Source: an uncultured Muribaculaceae bacterium (GTDB lineage Bacteria; Bacteroidota; Bacteroidia; Bacteroidales; Muribaculaceae). Taken from it: DNA of 64,000 nucleotides. Positions 43,822-53,935 of the stretch are shown in pieces (the first letter of the stretch is position 1; every line of letters starts with the position of its first letter). The position numbers were made by a program, and so were the translations under genes. The notes beneath the pieces were generated by a model. The model had not been told where the DNA came from, searched no databases, and saw only the letters and a list, made by a program, of their open reading frames with translations. The stretch covers positions 11,141-75,140 of the forward strand of contig CAJTMY010000008.1 of assembly GCA_910577355.1 (NCBI GenBank), in the 5' to 3' direction.

Positions 43822-43854
43822 TTTGCAAAAAGTTGTGATTATTTCGTAACTTTG
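43822..43854 (+). promoter_or_regulatory. Promoter of the metal efflux operon
   Basis: TTTG (43822-43825) and TAACTTTG (43847-43854) are 21 bases apart, a full match. The transcript should start near 43860. Confidence 0.7.
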
Positions 43855-43859
43855 CGGTA

Positions 43860-43879
43860 CCCGACAAATTTTTGTCGGG
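43860..43879 (+). promoter_or_regulatory. Hairpin at the 5' end of the efflux transcript
   Basis: CCCGACAA (43860-43867) pairs exactly with TTGTCGGG (43872-43879) over a 4-base loop, followed by TTTA. It lies at the expected transcript start. It could protect the mRNA end, act as an attenuator, or be a binding site for a metal sensor as a DNA palindrome. Confidence 0.45.
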
Positions 43880-43935
43880 TTTATGCAACAGCATCATCAC
43901 ATTTTACGCCTAACTTTGCCTGAAAACTCTGTATA

Positions 43936-45126
43936 ATGAAATTCAGATACTTCTTTATGCTCTGCGCAGCCTCGACGCTCACATTCTCTTCGTGCCACAA
44001 CGGGGAACACACCCACGCCGAGGCCGAGAATCACGAGGAGCACGACCATGGACACGAAGGTCATGAACACAACGAACATGAACACGACGACAACGGGGGG
44101 CACCCGCACGGCACCGACGACATAGTGTTGAAACCCGAAGTGGCTGCACGCTTCGGCGTAGCCACCGACACAGCCGCATTCGGGCCGTTCGGACAAGTGG
44201 TGAAAGCCGGCGGCACGGTTATAGCCGCGGCCGAGGGCTCGGCGGTGGTATCGGCGCCCACATCGGGCATAGTGCGCCTTGCCGGCGGCATCAATACCGG
44301 CAGCAACGTACGAGCCGGGCAAGCTGTGGCAACAGTACGAGCCGACGGTCTGAGCGGCGGCGACGCCAACCGCGCGGCCAAGGTGGAGCTTGATGCGGCC
44401 AAAGCCGAGCTCGACCGACTCGAGGCTCTGTATGCCGACCGACTCGTCACCATATCGCAGCTCAACGCGGCACGCGCCGCATACGAACGCGCACGCGCCG
44501 CATACAGCGCTCCCGCTGCGGGCGGAGCGGCGACATCGCCCATAGCCGGCGTGATAACCGCGCTCAACGTGCAGACAGGCCAATATGTCGCCACCGGCGA
44601 CCCGATAGCTACCGTGGCATCGTCGGCACGCCTCACACTGCGGGTCGACGTGCCCTTCAAGCTTTACGGACAGGCCGCAGCCGCCACCGACGCCCGAATC
44701 ACCGTACCCTACTCAGGCATGACATACACCTTGTCGGAGCTCGACGGACGCCGCACGGCATCGGCCGACCAAAGCGCGGCAGCCGCGGGAGGATATGTGC
44801 CGGTGACATTCACCCTGCGCAACGACGGCTCGCTCATACCCGGATCAGCGGTCGAGGTATTCCTGCTCGCTCCCGGCACCAGACAGTGCGTCACCGTGCC
44901 GGCGGGCGCGCTCACCGAGCAGCAGGGATCGTTCTTCGTATACGAGAAGTTGCACGACGACTGCTACCGCAAGGTGGCCGTGACACCGGGCGCCTCGGAC
45001 GGCGAACGTGTCGAGATCACATCAGGCCTCAAAGGAGGCGAGAACATAGTATGCAGCGGCGTCACCGCCGTAAAGCTGGCCGGAGCCTCGGGTGCCGTGC
45101 CCGCCGGTCACTCACACAGCCACTGA
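43936..45126 (+). CDS. RND efflux periplasmic adaptor, His-rich (CusB/CzcB-like)
   Basis: This 396-residue lipoprotein (Cys20 in TLTFSSC) links an inner-membrane RND pump to an outer-membrane channel. Residues about 21-60 are extremely rich in His, Asp and Glu and are likely to bind metal ions. The biotinyl/lipoyl-like half-motifs flank a coiled-coil hairpin (AAKVELDAAKAELDRLEALY), and a barrel domain follows. The C-terminus ends in HSHSH. The metal may be copper, zinc, cobalt or another cation; sequence does not decide. It is the first of three efflux genes. Confidence 0.9.
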   Translation: MKFRYFFMLCAASTLTFSSCHNGEHTHAEAENHEEHDHGHEGHEHNEHEHDDNGGHPHGTDDIVLKPEVAARFGVATDTAAFGPFGQVVKAGGTVIAAAEGSAVVSAPTSGIVRLAGGINTGSNVRAGQAVATVRADGLSGGDANRAAKVELDAAKAELDRLEALYADRLVTISQLNAARAAYERARAAYSAPAAGGAATSPIAGVITALNVQTGQYVATGDPIATVASSARLTLRVDVPFKLYGQAAAATDARITVPYSGMTYTLSELDGRRTASADQSAAAAGGYVPVTFTLRNDGSLIPGSAVEVFLLAPGTRQCVTVPAGALTEQQGSFFVYEKLHDDCYRKVAVTPGASDGERVEITSGLKGGENIVCSGVTAVKLAGASGAVPAGHSHSH

Positions 45127-45130
45127 TGCC

Positions 45131-48100
45131 ATGCTCAACAAAATAATACATTGGTCGCTCATCAATCGGCTGAGTGTGCTTGTGCTCAGCGCCATCATCC
45201 TCATCGCCGGCTGCTACACGCTCATGCACACCGAGGTCGACATCTTCCCCGACCTCAACGCTCCAACCGTGACAGTGATGACCGAGGCACCGGGCATGGC
45301 ACCCGAGGAGGTGGAGAAGATCGTGACATTCCCCATCGAGACATCGATGAACGGCGCCACCGGCGTGCGCCGCGTGCGCTCGTCATCGACCACCGGCTTC
45401 TCGGTGGTGAACGTGGAGTTTGACTGGGATACCGACATATACATCGCCCGCCAGACCGTATCGGAACGACTCGCCATCGTGGCCGACGAACTCCCCAAGA
45501 CGGTCAATGCCCCGCAGATGGGGCCGCAGTCGTCGATCCTTGGCGAGATGATGATAATAGGCCTAACGGCCGACTCCACCACCACGGCTCTGGAGCTGCG
45601 CGGCATAGCCGACCGTGTGGTGCGTCCGCGCCTGCTCGCCATAGGTGGCGTGTCGCAGGTATCGGTGCAGGGCGGCGAGGCACGCGAGTTCCAGATACGG
45701 TTCTCGCCCGAGAAGATGAAAGCCTACGACATAAGCCTCAATGAACTTACCGCAGCCGTCGAAGGCATCAACGACAATGCCACCGGCGGCATTATATACG
45801 ACTATGGCAACGAATACATAGTGAAGGGCGAGATAAACACGGCATCGACAGCCGAACTCGAGCAGGCCGTGGTGCGCGCCGACAACCGCGGCACCGTGCG
45901 CGTGGCCGACGTGGCCACAGTGACTGTGGCCGGCGCACTGCCTCTGCTGGGCGTGGCGTCGGTGGAGCAGCAGCCTGCGGTGCTCGTCACCGTAACGAAG
46001 CAGCCCGCCGTGGGCACTATCAACCTCACCGAGCGCATCGACGGAGAGCTGGCCGACATAGCCCGCACCCTACCCTCCGACGTGAAGATACACAGCGATA
46101 TATTCCGACAGAGCGAATTTATCGACACTTCGATAAACAATCTGCAACGAGCGCTGCTCGAAGGAGCATTCTTTGTTATCATCGTGCTGTTCTTCTTCCT
46201 GATGAACGTCCGCACCACAATCATATCCGTGGTGGCGTTGCCCATGTCGATAATTGTATCGGTACTGGTACTGCACTTCATGGGCTATACCATCAACACC
46301 ATGAGCCTCGGCGGCATAGCCATCGCCATAGGCTCGCTTGTGGACGACGCCATAGTGGACGTGGAGAACGTATATCACCGGCTGCGCCAGAACCGCGCGC
46401 TGCCGCCCGCCGAGCGCCGTCCGGCCGTGGAGGTGGTGTTCCATGCGTCAGCCGAGGTGCGCATGCCGATATTCAATTCGTCGCTGATAATCATAGCGAG
46501 CTTCATGCCGCTGTTCTTCCTTACCGGTATGGAGGGACGCCTGCTCATACCACTCGGTGTGGCCTTCATAGTGGCCCTGGTAGCCTCGACCATCGTTGCT
46601 CTCACCCTTACCCCGGTACTGTGCACCTATCTGCTCAGCCCCAAAAAGGCCGACGAGGAGAAACTGAACCGCGAGCCGTGGCTCACAAGGCACATGCGGG
46701 CGGCATACGAACGCTCGCTGGCATTCGCCCTGGCACACACACGCGGCCTGCTTATCGGCACCGGCATACTGTTTGCTGTGGCCTTGGGCCTGTTCTTCAC
46801 ATTGGGACGCTCGTTCCTGCCGGCATTCAACGAAGGCTCGTTCACAGTGAACATAGCCACACTGCCGGGCGTGTCGCTCGAGGAGAGCGACAAGATAGGC
46901 CGAGAGGCCGAGCGTATCATAATGTCGATACCCGAAGTGAACACCGAATCGCGCAAGACCGGTCGCGCCGAACTTGCCGAGCACTCCTTCGGCCCCAACG
47001 TGAGCGAGCTTGACGTGCCCTACACACTCGACGGCCGCACTCGCGGCGAGGTGGCCCGCGAGATACGCGAGAAACTGTCGGATATCCCCGGCGTGAATAT
47101 CGAGGTGGGGCAACCCATATCGCACCGCATCGACGCCATGCTCTCCGGCACGGAGTCGCAGATAGCCATCAAACTTTTCGGTGACGACCTCAACCGCCTG
47201 TACAATCTCGGCGGACAGATCAAACAAGCAATCGGCGGCATCGACGGCATAGTGGATGTCAACATCGAGCAACAGGTGGAACGCCCCGAACTGGTGATAC
47301 GTCCCCGCCGCGAGCTGCTCGCCCGATACGGCATCACCGTGGCCGACTTCAACGCGGCCATATCCACTGCCGTGGCAGGCCGCAAGGTGTCGCAGGTATA
47401 CGAGGACGGGCTGCCATACGACGTGACACTCATAGCCGACCCGGCGGCACGCTCGTCGCTCGCCGCGATACCCGACATAACTGTCGACTCCCCTGCCGGC
47501 CCCGTGCCGTTGGCCGAAGTGGCCGAGATAGTGTCGTCGACAGGCCCCAACACCATCAACCGCGAGAATGTGAAGCGCCGCATCGTGATATCGGCCAATG
47601 TCGACGGCCGCGACCTGCGCGGAGCCGTGGATGACATCCGCGATCGTATCGGCGAATCGGTGACTCTGCCCGAAGGATACTATCTGAGCTACGGAGGCCA
47701 GTTTGAGAGCGAGGCCAAGGCGTCGCGCACGCTGATGCTGACGTCGCTGTGTGCCCTGCTCGTGATAATGATGCTGCTCTACGCACAGTTCAAGAATGTG
47801 GCCGAGTCATTTGTGATACTGCTCAACATACCGCTGGCTTTCATCGGAGGCATACTCATACTGGTGATCACCGGCGCCGAAATGAATATCCCGGCAATCA
47901 TAGGCTTCATATCGCTGCTTGGCATCACCACCCGCAACGGCATGCTGCTCATAAGCCGCTACAACAGCCTGCGCGATGCGGGCGTCGGCCTCGACGAGCG
48001 CATACGCACAGGCTCGTCCGACCGCCTGCTACCGATCGTGATGACAGCCCTCACATCGGCGCTCGCCCTGATACCGCTCGCCGTCAACGGCGACAAGACC

Positions 48101-48229
48101 GGCAACGAGATACAGGCGCCTCTTGCCACCGTGATACTCGGCGGCCTCGTCACCTCCACCATCCTCAACATTTATGTGGTACCTGCCGTATACCGGCTCA
48201 TCAACCGCAAGAAATCCACCAACGCATGA
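45131..48229 (+). CDS. Heavy-metal efflux RND transporter (CusA/CzcA-like)
   Basis: This 1032-residue inner-membrane pump starts at the ATG at 45131 (MLNKIIHWSLINRLS). It has the twelve-span RND layout with two large periplasmic domains. The heavy-metal-type motif in span 4 reads IAIGSLVDDAIVDVENVYHR, whose acidic residues are needed for proton use. The N-terminal FPDLNAPTVTVMTEAPGM segment and RKTGRAELAEHSFGPNVSEL also match the HME group. It lies 4 bases after the adaptor and overlaps the channel gene by 4 bases. Confidence 0.94.
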   Translation: MLNKIIHWSLINRLSVLVLSAIILIAGCYTLMHTEVDIFPDLNAPTVTVMTEAPGMAPEEVEKIVTFPIETSMNGATGVRRVRSSSTTGFSVVNVEFDWDTDIYIARQTVSERLAIVADELPKTVNAPQMGPQSSILGEMMIIGLTADSTTTALELRGIADRVVRPRLLAIGGVSQVSVQGGEAREFQIRFSPEKMKAYDISLNELTAAVEGINDNATGGIIYDYGNEYIVKGEINTASTAELEQAVVRADNRGTVRVADVATVTVAGALPLLGVASVEQQPAVLVTVTKQPAVGTINLTERIDGELADIARTLPSDVKIHSDIFRQSEFIDTSINNLQRALLEGAFFVIIVLFFFLMNVRTTIISVVALPMSIIVSVLVLHFMGYTINTMSLGGIAIAIGSLVDDAIVDVENVYHRLRQNRALPPAERRPAVEVVFHASAEVRMPIFNSSLIIIASFMPLFFLTGMEGRLLIPLGVAFIVALVASTIVALTLTPVLCTYLLSPKKADEEKLNREPWLTRHMRAAYERSLAFALAHTRGLLIGTGILFAVALGLFFTLGRSFLPAFNEGSFTVNIATLPGVSLEESDKIGREAERIIMSIPEVNTESRKTGRAELAEHSFGPNVSELDVPYTLDGRTRGEVAREIREKLSDIPGVNIEVGQPISHRIDAMLSGTESQIAIKLFGDDLNRLYNLGGQIKQAIGGIDGIVDVNIEQQVERPELVIRPRRELLARYGITVADFNAAISTAVAGRKVSQVYEDGLPYDVTLIADPAARSSLAAIPDITVDSPAGPVPLAEVAEIVSSTGPNTINRENVKRRIVISANVDGRDLRGAVDDIRDRIGESVTLPEGYYLSYGGQFESEAKASRTLMLTSLCALLVIMMLLYAQFKNVAESFVILLNIPLAFIGGILILVITGAEMNIPAIIGFISLLGITTRNGMLLISRYNSLRDAGVGLDERIRTGSSDRLLPIVMTALTSALALIPLAVNGDKTGNEIQAPLATVILGGLVTSTILNIYVVPAVYRLINRKKSTNA

Positions 48230-49395
48230 AACATCTGCTCGTCATACTGATGATCGTCCCGGCGCTGTATTGCCGGGCCGAATCACCGTTCCGCCAATAT
48301 ATAGCCATGGCTGTGGGCAACAGCCTCGAAGTGGCATCGACCGAAGCCCGCAACGAGGCTGCGTATATCAACGCCCGGGCCGAAAACTCGCTCGACGGCC
48401 CGGAAATAGAGTTTGAACATATGTGGGCGTCGGCATCGTCCGACACAAAATGGAATATAGGCCTCACGCAGGAGATTTCATTTCCGGGACTATACCGCGC
48501 ACGATCGCAGGCCGCCGACAGCCGCGCTGAGGCATCGGCAGTGGTGCTTTTCGGCATCAAGGCCGACAAGGCTCTCAACGCCAAACTCGCGATACTCGAC
48601 ATAATCAACGCCCACGCCCGCCGCAAACTTTACGCAGGCATAAACGACAATCTGAGCCGTATCGCCGACCTCACCCGCCGGCAGTATGACAGCGGCAATG
48701 CCACCATACTGTCGCTGCGCAAGATGCAGCTCGCCGTCCTCGACAACGAAAGCGCCATAGCCGGCATCGACACCGACATAAAGGCACTGTCGTCGGCTCT
48801 TGCAGGCAACGGTGTGCTTGTTCCCCCTGCCGGAGCCGAACTGTGGGACGCCTATCCCCTGCAGGCTTTCGACAAAGACGATACAGCCACCGAGTCATAT
48901 CTGCACCGTCTCGCCGAAGCCACCGACCGCGCCAACCGTGCCGAAGCGCATGCAGTACGCATGCAGGCATGGCCTACACTTGCCGTAAGCTACCGGCACG
49001 CATTTGAGGAAGGGCAGCATTTCAACGGATTGGCTGTGAGCCTGCGGCTGCCGTCGTTCTCGCAGAGCAAACGCCGCCGCGCCGCCGCGCTCGAGGCTCA
49101 TGCGGCAACACTCGATGTGATTGCTGTTGATCTGCAGACAAACACCGAGGAGACCGGGCTGAAAGCCACCGTCGAGAAACTCGGCGAGGAGATAGCCCGC
49201 TACCGCGACCTGCTCGGCGATGACTCGTATCTGCAACTGCTCGCCAAAGCATACGACGGAGGCGAGCTGAACGTGATAGACTATCTTCAGGAAATCAACC
49301 TTTACACCGAGTCGCGGCTCAACTATCTCGATCTGCTCTATCGCTACAACCTTGCCCTCGCCCGGCTCAACAGGTACAGGTCGATGGACTTCTGA
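48226..49395 (+). CDS. Outer-membrane efflux channel (TolC/CusC-like)
   Basis: This 389-residue protein begins MKHLLVILMIVPALYCRAES (signal peptide). Two helical repeats follow, rich in Ala and with long amphipathic helices (ARNEAAYINARAENSLDGPE; later RYNLALARLNRYR), as in outer-membrane efflux proteins. Its ATG overlaps the pump's stop (ATGA). The barrel strands are shorter than in TolC. It completes a tripartite exporter of metal ions. Confidence 0.87.
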   Translation: MKHLLVILMIVPALYCRAESPFRQYIAMAVGNSLEVASTEARNEAAYINARAENSLDGPEIEFEHMWASASSDTKWNIGLTQEISFPGLYRARSQAADSRAEASAVVLFGIKADKALNAKLAILDIINAHARRKLYAGINDNLSRIADLTRRQYDSGNATILSLRKMQLAVLDNESAIAGIDTDIKALSSALAGNGVLVPPAGAELWDAYPLQAFDKDDTATESYLHRLAEATDRANRAEAHAVRMQAWPTLAVSYRHAFEEGQHFNGLAVSLRLPSFSQSKRRRAAALEAHAATLDVIAVDLQTNTEETGLKATVEKLGEEIARYRDLLGDDSYLQLLAKAYDGGELNVIDYLQEINLYTESRLNYLDLLYRYNLALARLNRYRSMDF

Positions 49396-49398
49396 GGA

Positions 49399-50049
49399 CT
49401 ACCGCAGGAATTCCTTCCTGATGACTGTGCCGCGTCGCACGATGTAGATGCCGGCGTCGGGGTTGTACACACGTGTACCGTTGAGCGTGAAATATTCGGG
49501 GACTGTATGATCAGCCTCTATGTCAGTCACCGACGTGGTGCTTCCGGCGCCGATTTTGTTCCACGGTGATACTGAAAGATATTTATCCTTCACAGCCTCC
49601 GAGATATTCGGACCGAATGTAATGGCACCTACATCATACGTCTGTTTACTGAACGGATCGCCTTCCACTACAGGGAGATCTTCGCGATCGATCACAATCT
49701 TTGTGAGAGTAGACGTATTGAAAGCGCCTGCGCCGATAACCATATCCCCTTGCGATGCGGCGCCGGCATAAGGTTTCTCTTCGAATACGAGTGTGGTCAT
49801 TTTTGAATCGGCAAGGGCATTGTCGGCGATCTTCGTCACAAAAAACATATAGTTCTGCCCGTTGATCTCATAATCGAAAACATAAGGTATCCTGATTGTC
49901 TCTGCATCAGGATCAGCACAACCTATCACCGTGGCATGGGTATAATCATTGACTTCGTAAAGCAACCCGTCATAGGCGAATTGTGTCGCATCTGCGGCAA
50001 TGGCTCCTAAAGCCATTGAAAGCATTATAAACAGCAGCTGTTTTTTCAT
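49399..50049 (-). CDS. Secreted protein with leucine-rich-repeat-like and C-terminal sorting-like segments
   Basis: This 216-residue protein has a signal peptide (MKKQLLFIMLSMALGAIAA). The middle contains segments like those of BspA/LRR_5 surface proteins (VTKIADNALADSKMTTLVFE, AGAFNTSTLTKIVID). The end (YFTLNGTRVYNPDAGIYIVR) is the common Bacteroidales tail LNGxRVxxPxxGIYIxR. That tail is found on many secreted proteins. Its function is unknown. It is convergent with the efflux channel gene, with only 3 bases between the stops. Confidence 0.75.
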   Translation of the reverse strand: MKKQLLFIMLSMALGAIAADATQFAYDGLLYEVNDYTHATVIGCADPDAETIRIPYVFDYEINGQNYMFFVTKIADNALADSKMTTLVFEEKPYAGAASQGDMVIGAGAFNTSTLTKIVIDREDLPVVEGDPFSKQTYDVGAITFGPNISEAVKDKYLSVSPWNKIGAGSTTSVTDIEADHTVPEYFTLNGTRVYNPDAGIYIVRRGTVIRKEFLR

Positions 50050-50163
50050 AAAGATGTGTGTTTAAAAGTTAGTATCAGTTAAATACCTAACATCCACCAT
50101 TATCAAAGGTTCACGGATGCCTCACAAAACAATATTCGCGATACATAATACAAAAAAAATTCG

Positions 50164-50171
50164 TACCTTTG
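50164..50171 (+). promoter_or_regulatory. Promoter of trmN6 (leaderless)
   Basis: TACCTTTG is an exact -7 box, and the A of the ATG at 50176 is 5 bases after its last base. That is where transcription normally begins, so the mRNA appears to have no leader. Confidence 0.5.
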
Positions 50172-50175
50172 CCCT

Positions 50176-50865
50176 ATGCAAAGTTTCTGTCCTACGTTTC
50201 AGTTCAGACTGTTTGGCATCGATGACCGCCGTTGCGGGCTCAAGACGGGCACCGACGGTGTTTTGCTCGGTGCCTGGGCCTGCTGCGTACGTAGCGACGG
50301 GCATATGCTTGATGTAGGCGCAGGCTCCGGACTGATAGGGCTGATGCTGGCCCAGCGTTATTCCGAAGCAAAGATTACAGCGGTCGAAATCGATGCCGGC
50401 TCATATGCCGACCTGTGTCTCAACGCAGCAGCCTCGCCATGGAGTAATCGCATCACGGCGGTCAACGGAGACTTCCGCACAGCTACCGGCAAGTACGATC
50501 TGATTGTATGCAATCCGCCATTTTTCACCACAGGCGATCGGGCTCCCGACTCGGCGCGGGCGCTCGCACGGCATGCGTCGGATCTGTCGCCGCTGTCGCT
50601 GCTGCGCTTTGCGGCCGGCAATATGGCCGAAGGCGGCCGAACGGCCATGATAGCCCCGGTGGAACTCAACGATGCCATCGGGCTTGAAGCGGCTGTCGCG
50701 GGGCTGTATCCCAGCCGTGTGTCCGATGTGGCCACATCGGCACGCCGTGGCATCACGCGCCGGCTGTGGGAGTTCTCGGCAGAGCCCTGCGGTATCCCCG
50801 AGCCCGACATCATCACGGTAGGCTCGGAAAAATTCAAGAACCTTACCTGCGATTTCTATTTATGA
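50176..50865 (+). CDS. trmN6: tRNA1(Val) adenine-37 N6-methyltransferase (TrmN6/YfiC-like)
   Basis: This 229-residue enzyme has a class I methyltransferase fold. The early segment CGLKTGTDGVLLGAWA, the S-adenosylmethionine motif MLDVGAGSGLIGLMLAQR (about residues 44-61), and the catalytic NPPF in DLIVCNPPFFTT (about 112-123) are diagnostic of TrmN6, which modifies A37 of valine tRNA. The start is fixed by the conserved N-terminus (FQFRLFGI). It overlaps the next gene by 4 bases. Confidence 0.9.
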   Translation: MQSFCPTFQFRLFGIDDRRCGLKTGTDGVLLGAWACCVRSDGHMLDVGAGSGLIGLMLAQRYSEAKITAVEIDAGSYADLCLNAAASPWSNRITAVNGDFRTATGKYDLIVCNPPFFTTGDRAPDSARALARHASDLSPLSLLRFAAGNMAEGGRTAMIAPVELNDAIGLEAAVAGLYPSRVSDVATSARRGITRRLWEFSAEPCGIPEPDIITVGSEKFKNLTCDFYL

Positions 50866-51740
50866 ACAAGATACGATTTCTGATTCCGTCGGGTATGCGG
50901 CTCGTGCTTCTGCTGCTCACCTTCGTGGTGGGAGCCGTGGGCACGGGGTTGCTGTCGGGCGTGCTTATGGAAGCCGGAGGCCCCGACAGGAAGGTGGCCA
51001 TGCTGCGCATAGCCACAGTAGCACAGGACATACTTATGATGGTGCTCCCGGCACTTGTCACGGCACTGATCTGCACCCGGCAGCCGGTGCGGCTGCTGTC
51101 AGTGGAGAGAATGCCGGAAGTACGGCAGATAGGGTTGGCCGTGCTCGTCATGCTTGTGTCGTCGCCGTTGATGTCGTGGATCATTGAACTCAACGCATCG
51201 ATGCACCTGCCCGAATCAATGTCGGCATTCGAGACGAAGATACGCAGCATGGAAGACGGTGCCGCGGGTGCCGTGGACATGATACTCGGAGCGCACAACA
51301 TCCCCAACCTCATAGTGAGCATACTGATAGTAGGAGTATTGGCAGGATTCTCGGAAGAAATATTTTTCCGCGGAGCATTGCAGCGGCTGTTGGCCTCGTC
51401 GCACATGGGCAATATCGCGGCGATATGGGTGGCTGCATTCATATTCAGTGCGATACACCTGCAGTTTTTCGGCTTCGTTCCACGACTGCTCCTCGGAGCC
51501 TACTTCGGATATCTGCTGTTGTGGAGCGGCTCGCTATGGCTTCCGGTAATGGCTCATGCCGTAAACAACACACTATACATAATATTGAAATATACCACGG
51601 GCTCGGGCGACCTCGAGCCGGCCTCGGAGGCAGGCTCCACGGCTGCGATAGCCGTAAGTGCATTGCTCACCGCCGCAGGGCTGTGGATGCTGTGGCGAAG
51701 CCGCGTAAGGCCCGACTCAGCTCCCGACCGACAGTCATAA
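50862..51740 (+). CDS. CPBP-family intramembrane metalloprotease
   Basis: This 292-residue membrane protein has about eight spans. The abi/CPBP motifs are visible: GFSEEIFFRGALQRLL (motif 1, about residues 163-178), FSAIHLQFFGFVPR (motif 2) and MAHAVNN (motif 3). These contain the Glu and His residues that form the zinc-type active site in the Rce1 family. Relatives cleave prenylated proteins or membrane peptides, but the bacterial roles vary and include bacteriocin immunity. The ATG at 50862 overlaps the trmN6 stop. Confidence 0.88.
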   Translation: MNKIRFLIPSGMRLVLLLLTFVVGAVGTGLLSGVLMEAGGPDRKVAMLRIATVAQDILMMVLPALVTALICTRQPVRLLSVERMPEVRQIGLAVLVMLVSSPLMSWIIELNASMHLPESMSAFETKIRSMEDGAAGAVDMILGAHNIPNLIVSILIVGVLAGFSEEIFFRGALQRLLASSHMGNIAAIWVAAFIFSAIHLQFFGFVPRLLLGAYFGYLLLWSGSLWLPVMAHAVNNTLYIILKYTTGSGDLEPASEAGSTAAIAVSALLTAAGLWMLWRSRVRPDSAPDRQS

Positions 51741-51774
51741 ACACAATTATCTATCATATCACACTTTTCTCAGA

Positions 51775-52863
51775 ATGACAACTACCGCAAAACCGAGATT
51801 ACACTACTTCGACATGATGAAGGGCGTAGCCATCTTCATGGTGGTGATGGGACATGTACTCACCATGTGCGTGCGAGAGATCGACCGTGCGCCGCTCTTC
51901 AAGTTCATAGGCCAGATACACATGCCGCTATTCTTTTTCATAAGCGGCTGGTTCACATACAAGGCCACTGCCAAAGGCGGATTCAGGATCCCCGATCTCA
52001 ACAGCCGCGCCGTGCAGCTGCTGCTGCCGATGGTGGTGGTGAGCACACTGTGGATATGGTATTTTCCGCACTCGGGATTACAGTCGCCGCTCGACTCTAC
52101 ATTCGCCGGGCTGTGGGGCGACACGTGGAAGAACGGCTATTGGTTCACCATCACCCTGTTTTTCATCATAGCCGTATATGCGGCTCTGTGTCCTCTGCTG
52201 TCGGCAGTGCGCGGCGCAGCGGGCGCGATAATCGTCACCGCCGCGACATGGGCAGTGCTGTATTGCCTGAAGTTCTATATCATCCCGGCCGAGTATGCCG
52301 TGTGGGGCAATGCGATATGCCTCGAGCAGATCACAGCTTTCTTTCCGGCCTTCATGATGGGCGTGCTCGGACGACGTTACCGCGATGGCTTCATGGCCGC
52401 CGTGCACAACACATGGTGCCAGACTATGGCCATGGCCGTGCTTGCAGTGAGTCTGTATGTATGCTGCTGGCCGTGGGAATTCGGTCTCGAAGGCGGCACG
52501 GTGACAATACTCGGCGTGGCGCTGCACGTGTCGCTGGCGCTGATTGCAATGAATGTATTCGAGGCATGGAGCGACCGCGCTTTCGCCCCGGGACGGACAC
52601 CACAGCGTGCCGCCCGCATATGGGAGTATATCGGCACTCAGAGCCTCGCCATATATCTGCTTCATTATTTTTTCCTGTTTCCGATGGGAGCCTTGCGCCA
52701 ATGGCTTGTGGACGTGAATCTGTCTCTTGTGCCACTTATATTGTTCGCGGCTTTCTGGGCTGCGGCCATAGTCACGGCGGTGCTCGGAACGGTCAGACTT
52801 CTCGAGCCGTCGCACCTGCTCACGCTGCTTCTCACAGGCAAAAAAATCAAAAAACAAGTATAA
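51775..52863 (+). CDS. Acyltransferase family 3 membrane protein
   Basis: This 362-residue protein has about ten membrane spans and the acyltransferase-3 signature [20 protein letters not shown] near the N-terminus, including the conserved His in MGHVL. A later [12 protein letters not shown] segment also fits. Such enzymes O-acetylate or otherwise acylate surface sugars. It is directly followed by GDP-fucose genes, so modification of a surface glycan is plausible. It begins 34 bases after the CPBP gene. Confidence 0.87.
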   Translation: MTTTAKPRLHYFDMMKGVAIFMVVMGHVLTMCVREIDRAPLFKFIGQIHMPLFFFISGWFTYKATAKGGFRIPDLNSRAVQLLLPMVVVSTLWIWYFPHSGLQSPLDSTFAGLWGDTWKNGYWFTITLFFIIAVYAALCPLLSAVRGAAGAIIVTAATWAVLYCLKFYIIPAEYAVWGNAICLEQITAFFPAFMMGVLGRRYRDGFMAAVHNTWCQTMAMAVLAVSLYVCCWPWEFGLEGGTVTILGVALHVSLALIAMNVFEAWSDRAFAPGRTPQRAARIWEYIGTQSLAIYLLHYFFLFPMGALRQWLVDVNLSLVPLILFAAFWAAAIVTAVLGTVRLLEPSHLLTLLLTGKKIKKQV

Positions 52864-52870
52864 CCATACC

Positions 52871-53935
52871 ATGCCAACAGCTCTTATAACCGGCATCACA
52901 GGCCAGGACGGTTCATATCTGGCCGAATTTCTGCTCGAGAAAGGATATGATGTGCACGGCATCATCCGCCGTTCGTCATCATTCAACACCGAGCGTATCG
53001 AGCATCTTTACCTCGACGAATGGGTGCGCGACATGCATCGCCGACGCCTCCTCACACTGCATTACGGCGACATGACCGACACGTCATCGCTGATACGTGT
53101 CATAGGCGAGGTGAAACCCGACGAAATCTACAACCTCGCGGCTCAAAGTCATGTGAAAGTATCGTTCGATGTGCCCGAATACACCGCCGATACCGACGCG
53201 GTGGGCGTACTGCGCCTGCTCGATGCCATACGCATCCTCGGCCTCGAAAAGAAATGCCGCATCTATCAGGCCTCGACTTCCGAACTCTTCGGCAAAGTGC
53301 AGGAGGTGCCGCAATGCGAGACCACGCCGTTCTATCCGCGCTCGCCATACGCCGTGGCAAAACTGTATGCCTACTGGATAATGAAGAATTATCGTGAGAG
53401 CTACGGCATGTATACCGCCAACGGCATACTCTTCAACCACGAAAGCGAACGTCGCGGCGAAAACTTCGTCACACGCAAGATAACTCTCGCCGCCGCACGT
53501 ATCAAGGAGGGATTACAGGACAAGCTTTATCTGGGCAACCTCGACGCACGCCGCGACTGGGGATATGCCCCCGACTATGTGGAATGCATGTGGCTGATAT
53601 TGCAGCAGCCCGAGCCCGACGATTTTGTGATAGCGACAGGCGAGTTCCACTCGGTGCGCGAGTTTGTCACTCTGGCGTTCGCCCGTATAGGCATAGATCT
53701 GCGATGGGAAGGCAGCGGACTCGACGAGAAAGGCATCGACACGGCTACCGGGCGTGTGCTTGTGGAGGTAGACCCGCGATTCTTCCGCCCGGCCGATGTC
53801 GAGCAGTTGCTCGGCAATCCGGCCAAGGCCCGGAGCGTATTGGGATGGAATCCGCAGGCGACATCGTTCGAACGACTTGTGGAGATTATGGCCGACGCCG
53901 ACCTGGCGCTTGTACGCAAAAGCAAGAATAAATGA
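52871..53935 (+). CDS. gmd: GDP-mannose 4,6-dehydratase
   Basis: This 354-residue short-chain dehydrogenase converts GDP-mannose to GDP-4-keto-6-deoxymannose. It has the NADP-binding motif [19 protein letters not shown] (residues 3-21), the segment [15 protein letters not shown], the active-site triad with [12 protein letters not shown] (YxxxK), and [18 protein letters not shown]. It overlaps fcl by 4 bases. Confidence 0.97.
   Translation: MPTALITGITGQDGSYLAEFLLEKGYDVHGIIRRSSSFNTERIEHLYLDEWVRDMHRRRLLTLHYGDMTDTSSLIRVIGEVKPDEIYNLAAQSHVKVSFDVPEYTADTDAVGVLRLLDAIRILGLEKKCRIYQASTSELFGKVQEVPQCETTPFYPRSPYAVAKLYAYWIMKNYRESYGMYTANGILFNHESERRGENFVTRKITLAAARIKEGLQDKLYLGNLDARRDWGYAPDYVECMWLILQQPEPDDFVIATGEFHSVREFVTLAFARIGIDLRWEGSGLDEKGIDTATGRVLVEVDPRFFRPADVEQLLGNPAKARSVLGWNPQATSFERLVEIMADADLALVRKSKNK

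Noticed and set aside
50862..51740. CPBP protease as the immunity gene of the RiPP locus
   Set aside because: Although some relatives give bacteriocin immunity, it lies about 10 kb away in a different operon overlapping trmN6.
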